This document shows positions 25,315 through 34,521 of a DNA stretch of 46,526 nucleotides, one piece after another. The notes below the pieces were generated by a model. That model was not told the DNA's origin. It worked only from the letters and a program-made list of their open reading frames with translations, and did no database searches. Source of the stretch: Magnetococcales bacterium. Lineage in GTDB: Bacteria; Pseudomonadota; Magnetococcia; Magnetococcales; JADGBX01. How positions within the stretch are numbered: position 1 is the first letter of the stretch; each line of letters starts with the position of its first letter. The DNA is taken from assembly GCA_015231265.1 (NCBI GenBank), contig JADGBX010000006.1:1-46526 (forward strand). The letters are read 5' to 3'. The position numbers and the translations under genes were made by a program.

Positions 25315-26991
25315 TCAGAGTACCGTTGAGCGTTTGGAGAGCAGTTCACGCTGTCTGCGCACGATGTGCACGTGCAGCACGTCCAGGGAGGCGGTAGACA
25401 TGTGCGTCGTCTGGCAGGCGATGCGGTAGCGACCATCCTCTTCCGGGGGCAACACGATGACCACTCGGGCCAGGACCGGGTGCAGGGTGTGTTCGGTCCC
25501 TTTCTCACTGAGCCCAAGCTGCATCAGAAGCGGAGCACCGGCTGGAATGATGTTGGAGTCCTTGAGAGTGCGGAATGCAATACCCGTGGCACTGATATTG
25601 ACCGGATAGATGGTCATCAGCGGCAGGTTGGTGCGGTTGGAGACCACCGAGCGATCCAGATGGGTGAAATCCACCTTGCCCATGTCATCGAGAAGCTGCA
25701 TCAGCACTTTGGCCAGATCCGGCTCCTTGCCCTGCTGTTTGCCGATCAGAGACGGGATCTGCTCCTGCAACCGCTCTGCCGAGACACGAATGCGTTCCCG
25801 TCCCTGGGCGGAGAGCAGGCGCCCTGTTCCGGCACTCTGGCGCAGAGCGGTCAGATACTCCCGCATTCTGATGATGATCATGGCGGATTCCGGCGAGAAT
25901 CTCCGCATCTCGGTGATTTTCGACAGACGGAGCAGCATCCGGTAGAAGAGCGTCTCCTCCTGTTCGGTATTGGCGGCATGGACAAGCTGATGGATACGAT
26001 CCCGCATGGCCGCCAACGGCTCCAGAGCCCGGGTACGGGTCGGACGCAGACGCTTGAGATTGCCGTCCAGAGTGGTGAGCAGATCGTCGAACTCATCCAG
26101 TTGAGCCCGTTCGGGAATCTCGTCATGCTCCTGAAACGCTGCTGCTGCTTTGCTGAACTCCTGCTCGGAGATCAGATGCCAGCCAAAGGGCAGATCGTCG
26201 TTGACCCGAAACGCTTCACGTCGGTTGGCACCATCCGTGGGAGGGGCGGGTTTCGGTTGTGGAGGAGGTGGGGCAGGGGAGACGACTGTCGGTTTTTGTG
26301 CCGGTTCGGGTTTTGGTAGGGGTTTGGGAGTGGGTTTCGGGACCGGTTTAGCCGCTGCAGCCTGGGCACGCGCCCGTCGCCGCATTGCAGTGACATGCCG
26401 GAGAATACGTCGTTTATTATCGCCCTCGGCCGAGGCGTAGGAGAGATCGACCCGTGTCAAGCGTTTCGGCCCTTGATCCGGAACCGTGCGCAACACCGTG
26501 GCGAAACAGCGCAGCGGCAGCGCCGCGTCACCCGTCAGGTAGATGTGGCACTCCAGATGATCCCCTTTGGTCGGGGCGTCCTCTTTCGTCAACCAGAGTG
26601 TGAAGCCGTTGGGCCCCACGCGGGCCGGCAGAGGCGTTGGTGTGGGGTTGGGCGATTCGGCCAGACCCGGTGTGAGCGTTGATACCAGATGGTCCAGCTT
26701 GTGATCCAGGGACTCCAAGGCGTGCTGAAGATGTTCTTGACTCTCATCACCGACTCGACCGCTTCGGGGCAGTTCCGCAGGGGTCAGGGCCGTCAGAGTA
26801 GTGACGTCCAGTGGAATGGTGCGCGCCAGGGGCATGTGGCCGTCATGGCGATAGCGACGACGCACGGTGGTCAGTGCCCGTTTTCCCGATAGACGCCGCC
26901 ACCAGACGGGTAGAGTCACCCGAGAGACGGGTGATTTGGTCTCTTTGGAGGGTTTGGCGGTGCGTCGAGGGGGCCAGCGTCGTGATGTCAT
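25315..26991 (-). CDS. Large PilZ-type protein with two PilZ-like halves
   Basis: 558 residues. The N-terminal half (about 90-205) aligns by eye with the second part of the neighbouring 204-residue PilZ protein (LDHKLDHLVSTL, ARVGPNGFTLWL, RLTRVDLSYASAEGDNKRRILRHV) but lacks the c-di-GMP motifs. A Pro/Lys-rich linker follows (about 213-252). The C-terminal half begins with RxxxR (R258-R262, REAFR) and reaches NxSxxG (N465-G470, NISATG) only after about 200 mainly helical residues. Both motifs are those that bind cyclic di-GMP. It is last in a motA-motB-pilZ-pilZ series, 20 bases after the previous stop, so a role in tuning the flagellar motor is likely but inferred. Confidence 0.75.
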   Translation of the reverse strand: MTSRRWPPRRTAKPSKETKSPVSRVTLPVWWRRLSGKRALTTVRRRYRHDGHMPLARTIPLDVTTLTALTPAELPRSGRVGDESQEHLQHALESLDHKLDHLVSTLTPGLAESPNPTPTPLPARVGPNGFTLWLTKEDAPTKGDHLECHIYLTGDAALPLRCFATVLRTVPDQGPKRLTRVDLSYASAEGDNKRRILRHVTAMRRRARAQAAAAKPVPKPTPKPLPKPEPAQKPTVVSPAPPPPQPKPAPPTDGANRREAFRVNDDLPFGWHLISEQEFSKAAAAFQEHDEIPERAQLDEFDDLLTTLDGNLKRLRPTRTRALEPLAAMRDRIHQLVHAANTEQEETLFYRMLLRLSKITEMRRFSPESAMIIIRMREYLTALRQSAGTGRLLSAQGRERIRVSAERLQEQIPSLIGKQQGKEPDLAKVLMQLLDDMGKVDFTHLDRSVVSNRTNLPLMTIYPVNISATGIAFRTLKDSNIIPAGAPLLMQLGLSEKGTEHTLHPVLARVVIVLPPEEDGRYRIACQTTHMSTASLDVLHVHIVRRQRELLSKRSTVL

Positions 26992-27011
26992 GGCAGCGCC
27001 AGTGTCTGAAC

Positions 27012-27626
27012 TCAGGTGGTGGTGCGTCGACTGCGCAACTGCTCAGCCTGCCGTTGAAAGATGTGTGAGATGAGACGCTCCCGATCAGGGCCGAGAATCG
27101 GTTCGAATTGACACGCCACCTTGGTCAGCCCCTCCCGGTTGTTGGGGGCAACATGGACCACGCGTGCATAACAGTCAATAGCCGCCAAGCCATCAGGGCT
27201 CAGCGCAATGCGTACCGATAGAACCTCGCCGTTCTTAACGTCCGGGTTCTCCTCCCAGAAAGCAAGGCCATTACCACTCAGATTGACCGGTGTCGGCACC
27301 ATGGGTTGATCTTTGTCACTGGGATGAAACAGCTTGATGATCATGTTCAGCTTCACATCCAGACGACCGAGAATCGTCGCCATGTTGGGATCGCTGCGTT
27401 CGAGCTGTTTCAGGTTCGTGCCGATATCCAGTGAGGAGAGGAGGGCATCCACATCGTTGGCTTCCGTGGGGAAGGTGCCGTGCTTTTGAAAATGCGACAT
27501 CACATCAGCGATCTCACCGGCATTCACCACCCGCCACGCCAGTGGCAGTTGGTCATCAACACGGACGAACTCGCGTTGCTGCTTGGCAGGGCCTTTCGGC
27601 GTGCTCTTACGGGGTTTTTTTGCCAT
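27012..27626 (-). CDS. PilZ-domain protein, motor-associated
   Basis: 204 residues with a split PilZ signature: REFVR at 18-22 and N115-L-S117-G-N-G120, separated by about 93 residues instead of the usual few tens. The intervening segment is helical (FQKHGTFPTEANDVDALLSSL through LDVKLNMIIKL), recalling PilZ proteins that carry long helices for oligomerisation. GGAG lies 9 bases before ATG 27626. It starts 18 bases after the motB stop, so it belongs to the stator operon and may act like YcgR as a c-di-GMP-dependent brake or adaptor. Confidence 0.85.
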   Translation of the reverse strand: MAKKPRKSTPKGPAKQQREFVRVDDQLPLAWRVVNAGEIADVMSHFQKHGTFPTEANDVDALLSSLDIGTNLKQLERSDPNMATILGRLDVKLNMIIKLFHPSDKDQPMVPTPVNLSGNGLAFWEENPDVKNGEVLSVRIALSPDGLAAIDCYARVVHVAPNNREGLTKVACQFEPILGPDRERLISHIFQRQAEQLRSRRTTT

Positions 27627-27644
27627 CAGTCACTGCTCCACGGC

Positions 27645-28400
27645 TCAGCCCAGTGCCGGGGCCGTCAAAAAGGTGTTGGGAGCGGTCGGGGCGGTCTCGC
27701 GGGAGATCAGAACCTCGATTCTCCGGTTGCGGTTACGGCCCTCGGCAGTCTCATTGCTATCGACAGGGGCGTAGGCACCCATACCACGGACTTGCAGACG
27801 TTCCGGCGCGATGTTCCCCTTTTGGATGAAGTAGTTCACCATAGCCGCCGCCTGGGCTGCTGAGATCGACCAGTTGCTGGGGTAGGGGCTGTTGGGATCG
27901 GTCGGGCTGTTATCGGTGTGACCGGTGACGCGAATCAACTGGTCCGATTCGCTCAACAGATTGCCGATCTGCTGCAGTGTTGCCTCTACTTCCTTGCGTA
28001 CCCGAATAGCGCCTTCCGTGAAGAGCGTATCGTTGTTGAGACGGACGAGAAAACCCTCTTCCAGCTCCAGAACCTCAGCTTCTCCGTTGTCGATCATGTT
28101 GACGAGCATCACTTGGAGCTTCTCTTTCAGATGCACCAACACAACCTCTTGATTGAAGTCGGTGGTGATCATCCGCTCTCCAGTGGGCAGGGGATCGATC
28201 TGTTCGACACGCTGAATACCGAAGGCGTCACGCATGGAGCCCGCCGCTTCTTCGAACTTGACGATATCCAGCTGGGCAAAGGAGAGCAGCAGCACGAAGA
28301 AGGTGAGCAGGAGGGACATGAGGTCGCCGAAGGTCACCATCCAACCAGGCGCACCCTTTTTACATTTTTTGCATTTAACCGGGGGTGGACAGTCAGACAT
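27645..28400 (-). CDS. motB: Flagellar stator protein MotB/PomB-like
   Basis: 251 residues. A short Cys/Lys-rich N-terminus (KCKKCKKG) precedes the single membrane helix GWMVTFGDLMSLLLTFFVLLLSF with the ion-binding aspartate D26. The C-terminal half (about 120-235) is an OmpA-like peptidoglycan-binding domain (VTGHTDNSPTDPNSPYPSNW, ISAAQAAAMVNYF, NRNRRIEVLIS). Together with MotA it forms the ion-driven stator. The compact shape matches PomB/MotB of polar flagella. It starts 142 bases after motA. Confidence 0.92.
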   Translation of the reverse strand: MSDCPPPVKCKKCKKGAPGWMVTFGDLMSLLLTFFVLLLSFAQLDIVKFEEAAGSMRDAFGIQRVEQIDPLPTGERMITTDFNQEVVLVHLKEKLQVMLVNMIDNGEAEVLELEEGFLVRLNNDTLFTEGAIRVRKEVEATLQQIGNLLSESDQLIRVTGHTDNSPTDPNSPYPSNWSISAAQAAAMVNYFIQKGNIAPERLQVRGMGAYAPVDSNETAEGRNRNRRIEVLISRETAPTAPNTFLTAPALG

Positions 28401-28542
28401 GACCGGATACCTTCACGTACGGTAGGGAGAGGGAAGAAACGGGCTCTCCGGGTTGAACAATCAGGTTCGTCAACAGGGTGGGGAGGGGACCGGTGTCATG
28501 ATGACGACAGCCGATGCCCACTCCCGTTCGCATACGAATAAC

Positions 28543-29295
28543 TCAATCGATATCGCGCAGTCTGGGAGGCAGAGCAGCTTTCAGAGCCTCCTGGAGCATG
28601 CGGGGGTTGACACCTTTCTGGATACCGATCATGCCGTCGATGATGATCCGGCGCGACATCTGCTCTTCAGCGCTATAGGCGGAGAGCTTGACCGCAATCG
28701 GCAAGGCAATCACGTTGGCGATGATGGAGCCGTAAAGAGTCGTCAGGAGCGCCACAGCCATGGCAGGACCGATGGCTGAGGGGTCATCCATGGTAGCAAG
28801 CATCTGCACCAGACCGATGAGTGTTCCGATCATGCCGAAGGCGGGAGCCGCATCGCCCACACCTTCCCAGATGGCCACACCCTTTTCGTGTCGTTCACCC
28901 AGATAGTCCAGCTCCTTGTTGAGAACCGCTTCAAGGAACTCGGGATCAGCACCGTCAACGCAGTGGTTGACCGCGCCCTGGAGGAATGGGTCGTCGGATT
29001 TGACCCGTTCCAAGGCGAGGATGCCGTCCTTGCGGGCGATATTGGCCATATCGATCAATTGGCTGATCATCTGTTCAGGATTCTCCTGTTTGATGATGAT
29101 CGCCTTCATGAGAACGCCAACGGAGCCGAACACTTCGCTCATCTTATGCTTGATGAACATCGTCGACACCGTCCCGCCAATCACGATAAGCAAGCTTGGC
29201 GGGTTGACGAACATGCCAAAATCACCCCCTAGCACAATAGCCAGGATGATGAGGGTGAACCCCATTACAATTCCGCCGATGGTAGCCAGATCCAT
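28543..29295 (-). CDS. motA: Flagellar stator protein MotA/PomA-like
   Basis: 250 residues, four membrane helices: about 3-23, 30-48, and the later pair around PAFGMIGTLIGLVQMLATM and AVALLTTLYGSIIANVIALPIAVKL. The cytoplasmic loop (LERVKSDDPFLQGAVNHCVDG) holds the charged residues that meet FliG. Length and sequence are closer to PomA than to E. coli MotA, which suggests but does not prove Na+ use. First gene of the stator/PilZ operon, behind a sigma-54-type promoter. Confidence 0.93.
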   Translation of the reverse strand: MDLATIGGIVMGFTLIILAIVLGGDFGMFVNPPSLLIVIGGTVSTMFIKHKMSEVFGSVGVLMKAIIIKQENPEQMISQLIDMANIARKDGILALERVKSDDPFLQGAVNHCVDGADPEFLEAVLNKELDYLGERHEKGVAIWEGVGDAAPAFGMIGTLIGLVQMLATMDDPSAIGPAMAVALLTTLYGSIIANVIALPIAVKLSAYSAEEQMSRRIIIDGMIGIQKGVNPRMLQEALKAALPPRLRDID

Positions 29296-29404
29296 ACCAC
29301 GGTTTCCCTAAGTTAAGACGTTAGTGCTGACGGCGCCAGACCAGATCTCCTTAACCGGAGCTGGTGACGACGACGGCTGTCGGGTGCCAAGAGTACGACG
29401 GCAC

Positions 29405-29416
29405 ACAACGCGTTGT
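29405..29416. promoter_or_regulatory. Palindrome at the predicted motA transcription start
   Basis: ACAACGCGTTGT is a perfect 12-base palindrome lying about where transcription from the sigma-54 site would begin. It could be an operator; this is inference. Confidence 0.35.
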
Positions 29417-29425
29417 CCTGATGTC

Positions 29426-29441
29426 TGCAAGGAGCGGGCCA
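29426..29441 (-). promoter_or_regulatory. Sigma-54 promoter of the motAB-pilZ operon
   Basis: On the minus strand the site reads TGGCCCG-CTCC-TTGCA, one base from the consensus TGGCACG-N4-TTGCA, with the invariant GG and GC at exactly 10 bases. Predicted transcription start is near 29414, leaving an untranslated leader of about 119 bases before motA. Confidence 0.8.
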
Positions 29442-29725
29442 CTTTTGTCGTGTGTGCATGCTCCCAATGCCATATGGCTTGATGACAGTGTATATATTCT
29501 CAGTTTTGTTGAAAATACAAAGGGTTGCATTTTCTGTTCATGCAACCGTTCTTACAATGGAGTCAGAGGTGTACCTCAGCCAATATCCCGACGGTTTGCT
29601 CTGTGATCAAGCATTTCAATGATCAAGGAGATTCACTGCAACTGATGATTATGCGACAGTTGCTCCAGGAGTCAAACCATTGATCATGTAAACTGGGCCA
29701 TTGACGCCCATATGACCAGTGTCGA
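29442..29725 (-). other. Non-coding region between mtnA and motA
   Basis: About 285 bases downstream of mtnA and upstream of the motA promoter, AT-rich near 29490-29520. It holds a GAGGTGTACCTC palindrome near 29565. No gene and no clear terminator for mtnA seen. Confidence 0.4.
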
Positions 29726-30787
29726 TCACTCGAACAGCGTATCAATTCCTTCTTTCGAAGGGGGGTGTACAGCCCCTTTTTCAGTAACGAGGGCCGTGAT
29801 CAGCTCGGCTGGGGTCACATCGAAAGCAGGGTGGCGGACCTTGACGTTTGCCGGTGCGATAGGTTTGTCGAAAATCTCCGTGACCTCTTTGGCATCACGA
29901 TCTTCGATGGCAATGCCACTGCCGGATGCCGTCTCCCTGTCGATAGTGGAGAGGGGACAGGCCACAAAGAACGGTATGCCATGTCGCTTGGCCAATACCG
30001 AGTGGGTATACGTTCCGATTTTGTTGGCGGCATCTCCATTACCGGCAACTCGATCAGCACCAACGACGATGGCATCGATCTCACCACACTGCATGAGCCA
30101 TCCTGCCATGTTGTCGGTGATCAGAGTGGTGTCGATCCCATCTTCAAGCAGTTCCCACGCCGTGAGACGGGCACCCTGGAGGTAAGGGCGGGTCTCGTTG
30201 GCAATCACATGTACCGAACGACCCATCTCAACAGCCCCACGAATTACGCCCAGAGCCGTGCCGTATCCCGCCGTGGCCAGAGCGCCGGCGTTGCAGTGGG
30301 TCATGATGGTAATGGGCCGATCACCGGTATCCGGAAGCAGTTGTGCACCGATGCGCCCCATCGCCTTACAGGAGGCAACATCGTCGTCAAAGATCTTCTG
30401 CGCGGCAGCCAGGAGTCTTTCCGGCAGCGTTGCCGGGTCAGCTGATCTCTCCTCCACAAGCGGTTTCAGTTCATCCAGTGCCCACATGAGATTGACCGCT
30501 GTGGGTCGGCTGTTGCGGAGAGTCTCCATACCGGGAGCCAGTGCATCGCTCCAGGAGTTCGGAATACCACGACTCTTCATAATGGTGAACGCTTCGGAGG
30601 CCAAACCGTATGCCGCCGTACAGCCGATCGCCGGAGCACCACGAACCACCATGTCACGGATGGCATCAGCAGTCTCACGGGCGCCTTGATAATCCTTATA
30701 ATGCTCCCGGTGTGGCAGATCCCTCTGTTCGAGAAGGCGCACAGCACCATCGTTCCAGGAGACGGCTTGATAGGTTGGCGATGCCAT
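29726..30787 (-). CDS. mtnA: Methylthioribose-1-phosphate isomerase MtnA
   Basis: 353 residues from ATG 30787, which has GAGGAG 6 bases upstream; the frame extends to 30964 without support. It converts 5-methylthioribose-1-phosphate to the ribulose form in methionine salvage. Family marks: RGAPAIG (49-55), catalytic C165 in MTHCNAGALATAGYGTALG, NETRPYLQGARLTAWEL, and D245 in GADRVAGNGDAANKIGTY. No other salvage gene is adjacent. It follows prmA with a 92-base gap on the same strand. Confidence 0.95.
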   Translation of the reverse strand: MASPTYQAVSWNDGAVRLLEQRDLPHREHYKDYQGARETADAIRDMVVRGAPAIGCTAAYGLASEAFTIMKSRGIPNSWSDALAPGMETLRNSRPTAVNLMWALDELKPLVEERSADPATLPERLLAAAQKIFDDDVASCKAMGRIGAQLLPDTGDRPITIMTHCNAGALATAGYGTALGVIRGAVEMGRSVHVIANETRPYLQGARLTAWELLEDGIDTTLITDNMAGWLMQCGEIDAIVVGADRVAGNGDAANKIGTYTHSVLAKRHGIPFFVACPLSTIDRETASGSGIAIEDRDAKEVTEIFDKPIAPANVKVRHPAFDVTPAELITALVTEKGAVHPPSKEGIDTLFE

Positions 30788-30879
30788 GGTCAACTCCTCA
30801 CAGTTGTGTTCGGTAGTGTGAAAATAACGTTCAATAATATGTGTATCTTCAAAGGACTCTGGTGTCGATTCTGAAGGGT

Positions 30880-31836
30880 TTACCCCGAGGGTGCCATTGC
30901 TGTCAGAATCACCCAATCCCCTTTGGTTATCGATTGAATAGTAACAAGGCCCGCTTCTGAACACGCTTCCTGAATCGACTCTTTCTGTTCGACGAGTATG
31001 CCCGAGAGTACAAGGACTCCACCTGGTTGTAGGACATCCGGCAGTGTTCGAGACGCATCCTTCCCGTTGGTATCGGTAACAGGGCGCAAGAACTGAAGCA
31101 GTGTTGATGCCAGAATGTTGGCGACAACCGTGTTGAAGAGGCCATCGGGAATCTGCTCCATCAGGCGAAAGTCGATGGTGTTCAGAGAGGTGTGGTGTTG
31201 CACATTATCTCTATTGAGGGTTCGATTCTCTTCAGCAGTGTCGATGGCGACCGGGTCATTATCAGTCGCCACGACCTCTGTCGCGCCCAGGAGAGCGGAA
31301 GCGATCGCCAGAATCCCCGAGCCGGTTCCCAGATCCAACACTCTGCCCAGTGAATCGGAGCCGGACAGCGCTTCCAATACCTCCAGACATCCCAACGTTG
31401 TTTCGTGACTTCCGGATCCAAAGGCCATTTTGGGATCCAATTGCAGAACCTTACGGTTTGCGTGTTCGCTCGGTATCTCCAACCAGGATGGAAGTATGAG
31501 AAGCCTCTGCCCAATGGGTATGGGGTGATAGTCGGCTTTCCACGCTTCACTCCAATCCTGCTGTTCAATCAATCGCGCATTGACAGGGGCGTGTTCAAGG
31601 CCGGAGGCGGCCAGCATCAACCGTACACGTGTTTCCAATACACCGATCTCGGACTCCTCAATCTGAGCAAACAGACCACGTACACGACACCGCTCAAACC
31701 GCTCCTGTTCGGAAACGACCTGAAGATGTCCGGCATTTTCAATAGTTACAGTTACAGCACCAATCTTAGTCAATGCATCGGAAACTCTCTCAACAAAACA
31801 GTCGTCCACGGTGCATACACATTCCCAAAGAGCCAT
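30880..31836 (-). CDS. prmA: Ribosomal protein L11 methyltransferase PrmA
   Basis: 318 residues from ATG 31836 (GGGGA upstream; the frame is open to 31926). An N-terminal recognition domain of about 110 residues precedes the methyltransferase: QLDPKMAFGSGSHETT, the SAM loop VLDLGTGSGILAIASALLGA, TDNDP, and VANILAS, all PrmA hallmarks. It trimethylates L11. The gene begins just left of tRNA-Phe and outside the putative integrated element. mtnA follows. Confidence 0.93.
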   Translation of the reverse strand: MALWECVCTVDDCFVERVSDALTKIGAVTVTIENAGHLQVVSEQERFERCRVRGLFAQIEESEIGVLETRVRLMLAASGLEHAPVNARLIEQQDWSEAWKADYHPIPIGQRLLILPSWLEIPSEHANRKVLQLDPKMAFGSGSHETTLGCLEVLEALSGSDSLGRVLDLGTGSGILAIASALLGATEVVATDNDPVAIDTAEENRTLNRDNVQHHTSLNTIDFRLMEQIPDGLFNTVVANILASTLLQFLRPVTDTNGKDASRTLPDVLQPGGVLVLSGILVEQKESIQEACSEAGLVTIQSITKGDWVILTAMAPSG

Positions 31837-31936
31837 CTGCGATTCCCCGGTTGACAGACCAAAAACAAAGCCAGTATAGTATGCGCCTTCAGACCGCCAA
31901 GGGATTATCATTCTCCCACATGGCAAGCATGAGGAT

Positions 31937-32012
<76 letters not shown>

Positions 32013-32122
32013 CTTCTTTCCTTAGTAAATTCAAGATATATACACAATCGACTGCCTTGCTCCCTGATCACGTTGTATACTGAATCAGCACAAATTCAGC
32101 ACACCTACGAATCGGAAGAGAG
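32013..32122 (+). other. Spacer between tRNA-Phe and integrase (probable att junction)
   Basis: 110 bases that should include the left attachment junction, beginning at the tRNA 3' end, and the integrase promoter. Two copies of CAGCACA/TCAGCACAC occur at 32087-32103 next to the int ribosome site GGAAGAGAG. Confidence 0.45.
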
Positions 32123-33166
32123 ATGGCAACCATCCGCAAGACACCTTCTGGCACCTGGCAGTGTCAGGTACGGAAACGTGGATACCCTTCTGTTACGAAA
32201 ACGTTCAGAAGGAAGCGTGATGCCGAAGATTGGTCCCGGCAAACCGAGGATGAGATGGCACGCGGACTCTACATAGACCGCAGCCGAGCCGAACGATTGA
32301 CGGTTAGTGAAGCCGTTACCCGTTATCTGAAAGAGGTCTCCCCGACCAAGTCACCAGAGACATCCAGGTCCGAACACTCCAAAGCAAAACATATCATCAG
32401 AGAATTGGGTGGATACTCGCTTGCCGGGCTCCTGCCCGAACGCGTCGCTCACTATCGGGATTCGCGATTGGAAGCGGCCAGTCAGAATCAAGTGCGCCTC
32501 GAGCTTGCTCTGCTCTCGCATGTGTTCACGACTGCGATGATGGACTGGTCCCTTGGGCTGCCTTTCAATCCAGTCGCCTCAATTCGGAAACCTTCCCCAG
32601 GGAAAGGGAGAAACCGACGCCTGACGGGAGACGAGGAAGAGCGTCTCATTACTGCCTGTACCCAACATAGTAATCCGATGCTCGGATGGATCGTCAGGAT
32701 CGCCCTCACCACCGCCATGAGGAAGTCGGAGATTCTGACGCTGGAGCGATCTCAGGTAGACTTGGGGAAGCGAGTTGTCACGCTAACACGCACCAAGAAT
32801 GGGGATACACGAGCGGTTCCTCTGAGCAAAGAAGCGCTGACTGCTTTTCAGGAAGCGTTACATTGGCCGGTACGGGTAATGGGGACAGACCTCCTTTTCC
32901 CCGGAGACCCCGGCAAGGATAGACAGCGCCGACCCTACGTCATCAACAAGGTCTGGCAGACTGCATTGAAGCGTGCAGGAATCGACGGGTTGAGATTCCA
33001 TGACTTGCGACACGAAGCAACATCACGTTTTGTCGAGGCAGGGTTATCGGATCAAGAGGTGTCTTCAATCACGGGGCACCGCTCTATGCAGATGCTGAAA
33101 AGATATACTCATCTTCGCGGGGAAGATCTCGTCAACCGACTCGATCACCTACAAGGAGCTGGTTGA
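32123..33166 (+). CDS. int: Tyrosine recombinase / integrase
   Basis: 347 residues, phage-type integrase. The N-terminal arm-binding part (MATIRKTPSGTWQCQVRKRG, FRRKRDAEDWSRQTEDEM) is the short Arm-DNA-bind form, followed by a core-binding helical domain (about 60-155) and the catalytic domain with the full set R200 (TTAMRKSEIL), K225, H293-x-x-R296 (FHDLRHEATSRF), H319 (TGHRS) and nucleophile Y328. GGAAGAGAG precedes ATG 32123. It lies directly beyond the tRNA 3' end and reads into the foreign-looking region, as in tRNA-integrating elements. Confidence 0.95.
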   Translation: MATIRKTPSGTWQCQVRKRGYPSVTKTFRRKRDAEDWSRQTEDEMARGLYIDRSRAERLTVSEAVTRYLKEVSPTKSPETSRSEHSKAKHIIRELGGYSLAGLLPERVAHYRDSRLEAASQNQVRLELALLSHVFTTAMMDWSLGLPFNPVASIRKPSPGKGRNRRLTGDEEERLITACTQHSNPMLGWIVRIALTTAMRKSEILTLERSQVDLGKRVVTLTRTKNGDTRAVPLSKEALTAFQEALHWPVRVMGTDLLFPGDPGKDRQRRPYVINKVWQTALKRAGIDGLRFHDLRHEATSRFVEAGLSDQEVSSITGHRSMQMLKRYTHLRGEDLVNRLDHLQGAG

Positions 33167-33353
33167 TCGTTGCCAGAGGATATCGATAGGATCGTCCGAC
33201 TCTGATACGAGAATCGTAAATCGCTTTCCAGAAGGGGTCCGGTTTGATGCCGATGGCCCGGTTCCGAAGGAATGCGGAAAAGGAAGAGACTTTTCCAGTA
33301 TACCCAACCAGTTCACACAGTTCTTTAGCGTTGAGAAACATACTCCTGCTCAT
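33132..33353 (-). CDS. Small excisionase-like protein
   Basis: 73 residues, overlapping the end of int by 35 bases on the opposite strand. A strong ribosome site GGAGAG lies 4 bases before ATG 33353. The sequence (MFLNAKELCELVGYTGK, ...RIRVGRSYRYPLATINQLL) has the helix-turn-helix-plus-wing outline of AlpA/excisionase-type or DUF4224-like phage proteins: an ELCELVGYTG helix pair, then a basic RVGRSYRYP segment before the last helix. Position next to int supports a recombination directionality factor. The family match is by eye only. Confidence 0.5.
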   Translation of the reverse strand: MSRSMFLNAKELCELVGYTGKVSSFSAFLRNRAIGIKPDPFWKAIYDSRIRVGRSYRYPLATINQLLVGDRVG

Positions 33354-34517
33354 GTTGCTCTCCAGATTCCTTCTTTCGACTCATATGATGGATCAAGCGA
33401 ACCAACAACGCTGTAATCATTCGACACAGTGCGTTCTCCAATCCGGTCGCGTGCTTTCCAAAATGGTGGTCCAATGTTGCCACATGGTCTGCCGAAATGT
33501 GACTGATATATAATCTAGCACGCCAATGCTGTATCGTCAACAACATATTGATATTAAAGGCAATGTATACGTACACGATTGTAATATACGACGAACGGGC
33601 GATACATCTCTTAAATGAATTTTTTTCATCAACCACGTGCATCTGCACCTGAGCTCATGAGAGGAATAATTGTAAGGATGTGGTGGTCCACAGTGAGAGA
33701 CACTGTTCACCACTCCGTTCGGGAGAATGGCTTGGTCTGACTGAGGATCACCCCCAACCTCGTCGTCTTCGCTGTTGCCTGTATTGCCCTTGTAAGCACG
33801 CTGGCGGATATGATGATCAACCAGATATTGGAGAGCCAACGGGGATTCGACTGCCACGACTCCTGTGGCATCGGCTTCGGTGAAACCATCGAGAAGTCTC
33901 ACTCTCCACCTTTTGCCTTGAGAATGTCCGACCTTGGCACGGAGCAAACCTGCGCAGATGGTTACAGATGATACGGGAGCAGAGGATTTACATGCAGCTT
34001 TGTCCAGCTGGAGATATTCACAGATGAGGTCCTGGAGAACATCAATCAGGAGGACCTCTGGCCACACTTTATGGAGGAGTGTGGCGCGCTGTTCAAGTAG
34101 CGGATGAGACGGTAATCGTTCGTGCCGACAGGGGGCTCACGGGCTTCTGTTGGACTCGGGATCGGAATGCGTTCCCCCACGCCACGCACTCCAACACCAG
34201 CCAGCGCAATGCCCTCTCTCTTGCCCGGATTGCGGACATCAGCAGGTTGGATGTTACCTATGTCACACGCACCTATTGGACTCGGCATAGTAGCGGACTG
34301 TTCCCTGCTGAGATGCCTCTCCTGCCCGGTGTGAACATGCTGACGAGACCAATCGCCCACCCCCTATCAAGGAACACTATGCTACGCTTGGTTGAATCTC
34401 GACCGCCTGGGGTTCCCTCTGATAGCGGATCTGAATATACACCACTGGCATACTTGCCAGCCCCGCTCTTGCGTTCACTTGAATGGACCAACGTTCGGAA
34501 CAGGTCGGAGTGCACAG
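33354..34517 (-). other. Region without a convincing gene
   Basis: About 1.16 kb between the excisionase-like gene and the 202-residue gene. It is AT-rich at 33480-33650. Several short open frames overlap here on the minus strand (34521-34273 coupled by ATGA to the 202-residue gene; 34360-34046; 34067-33537; 33546-33325), plus one of 170 codons on the plus strand (34079-34591). None has family features, and most lack ribosome sites. It could be decayed element cargo or small unknown proteins; I cannot choose. Confidence 0.4.
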
Positions 34518-34521
34518 TCAT
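34273..34521 (-). CDS. Possible 82-residue coupled ORF, unknown
   Basis: Its ATG (34521-34519) overlaps the TGA of the upstream 202-residue gene as ATGA, which is the only support. The protein is basic and glycine/serine-rich, has no recognisable domain, and may be a truncated remnant. Confidence 0.25.
   Translation of the reverse strand: MTVHSDLFRTLVHSSERKSGAGKYASGVYSDPLSEGTPGGRDSTKRSIVFLDRGWAIGLVSMFTPGRRGISAGNSPLLCRVQ

Noticed and set aside
25366-26319. Plus-strand frame of 317 codons antisense to the large PilZ gene
   Set aside because: No motif and complementary to a gene with clear PilZ signature and operon position.
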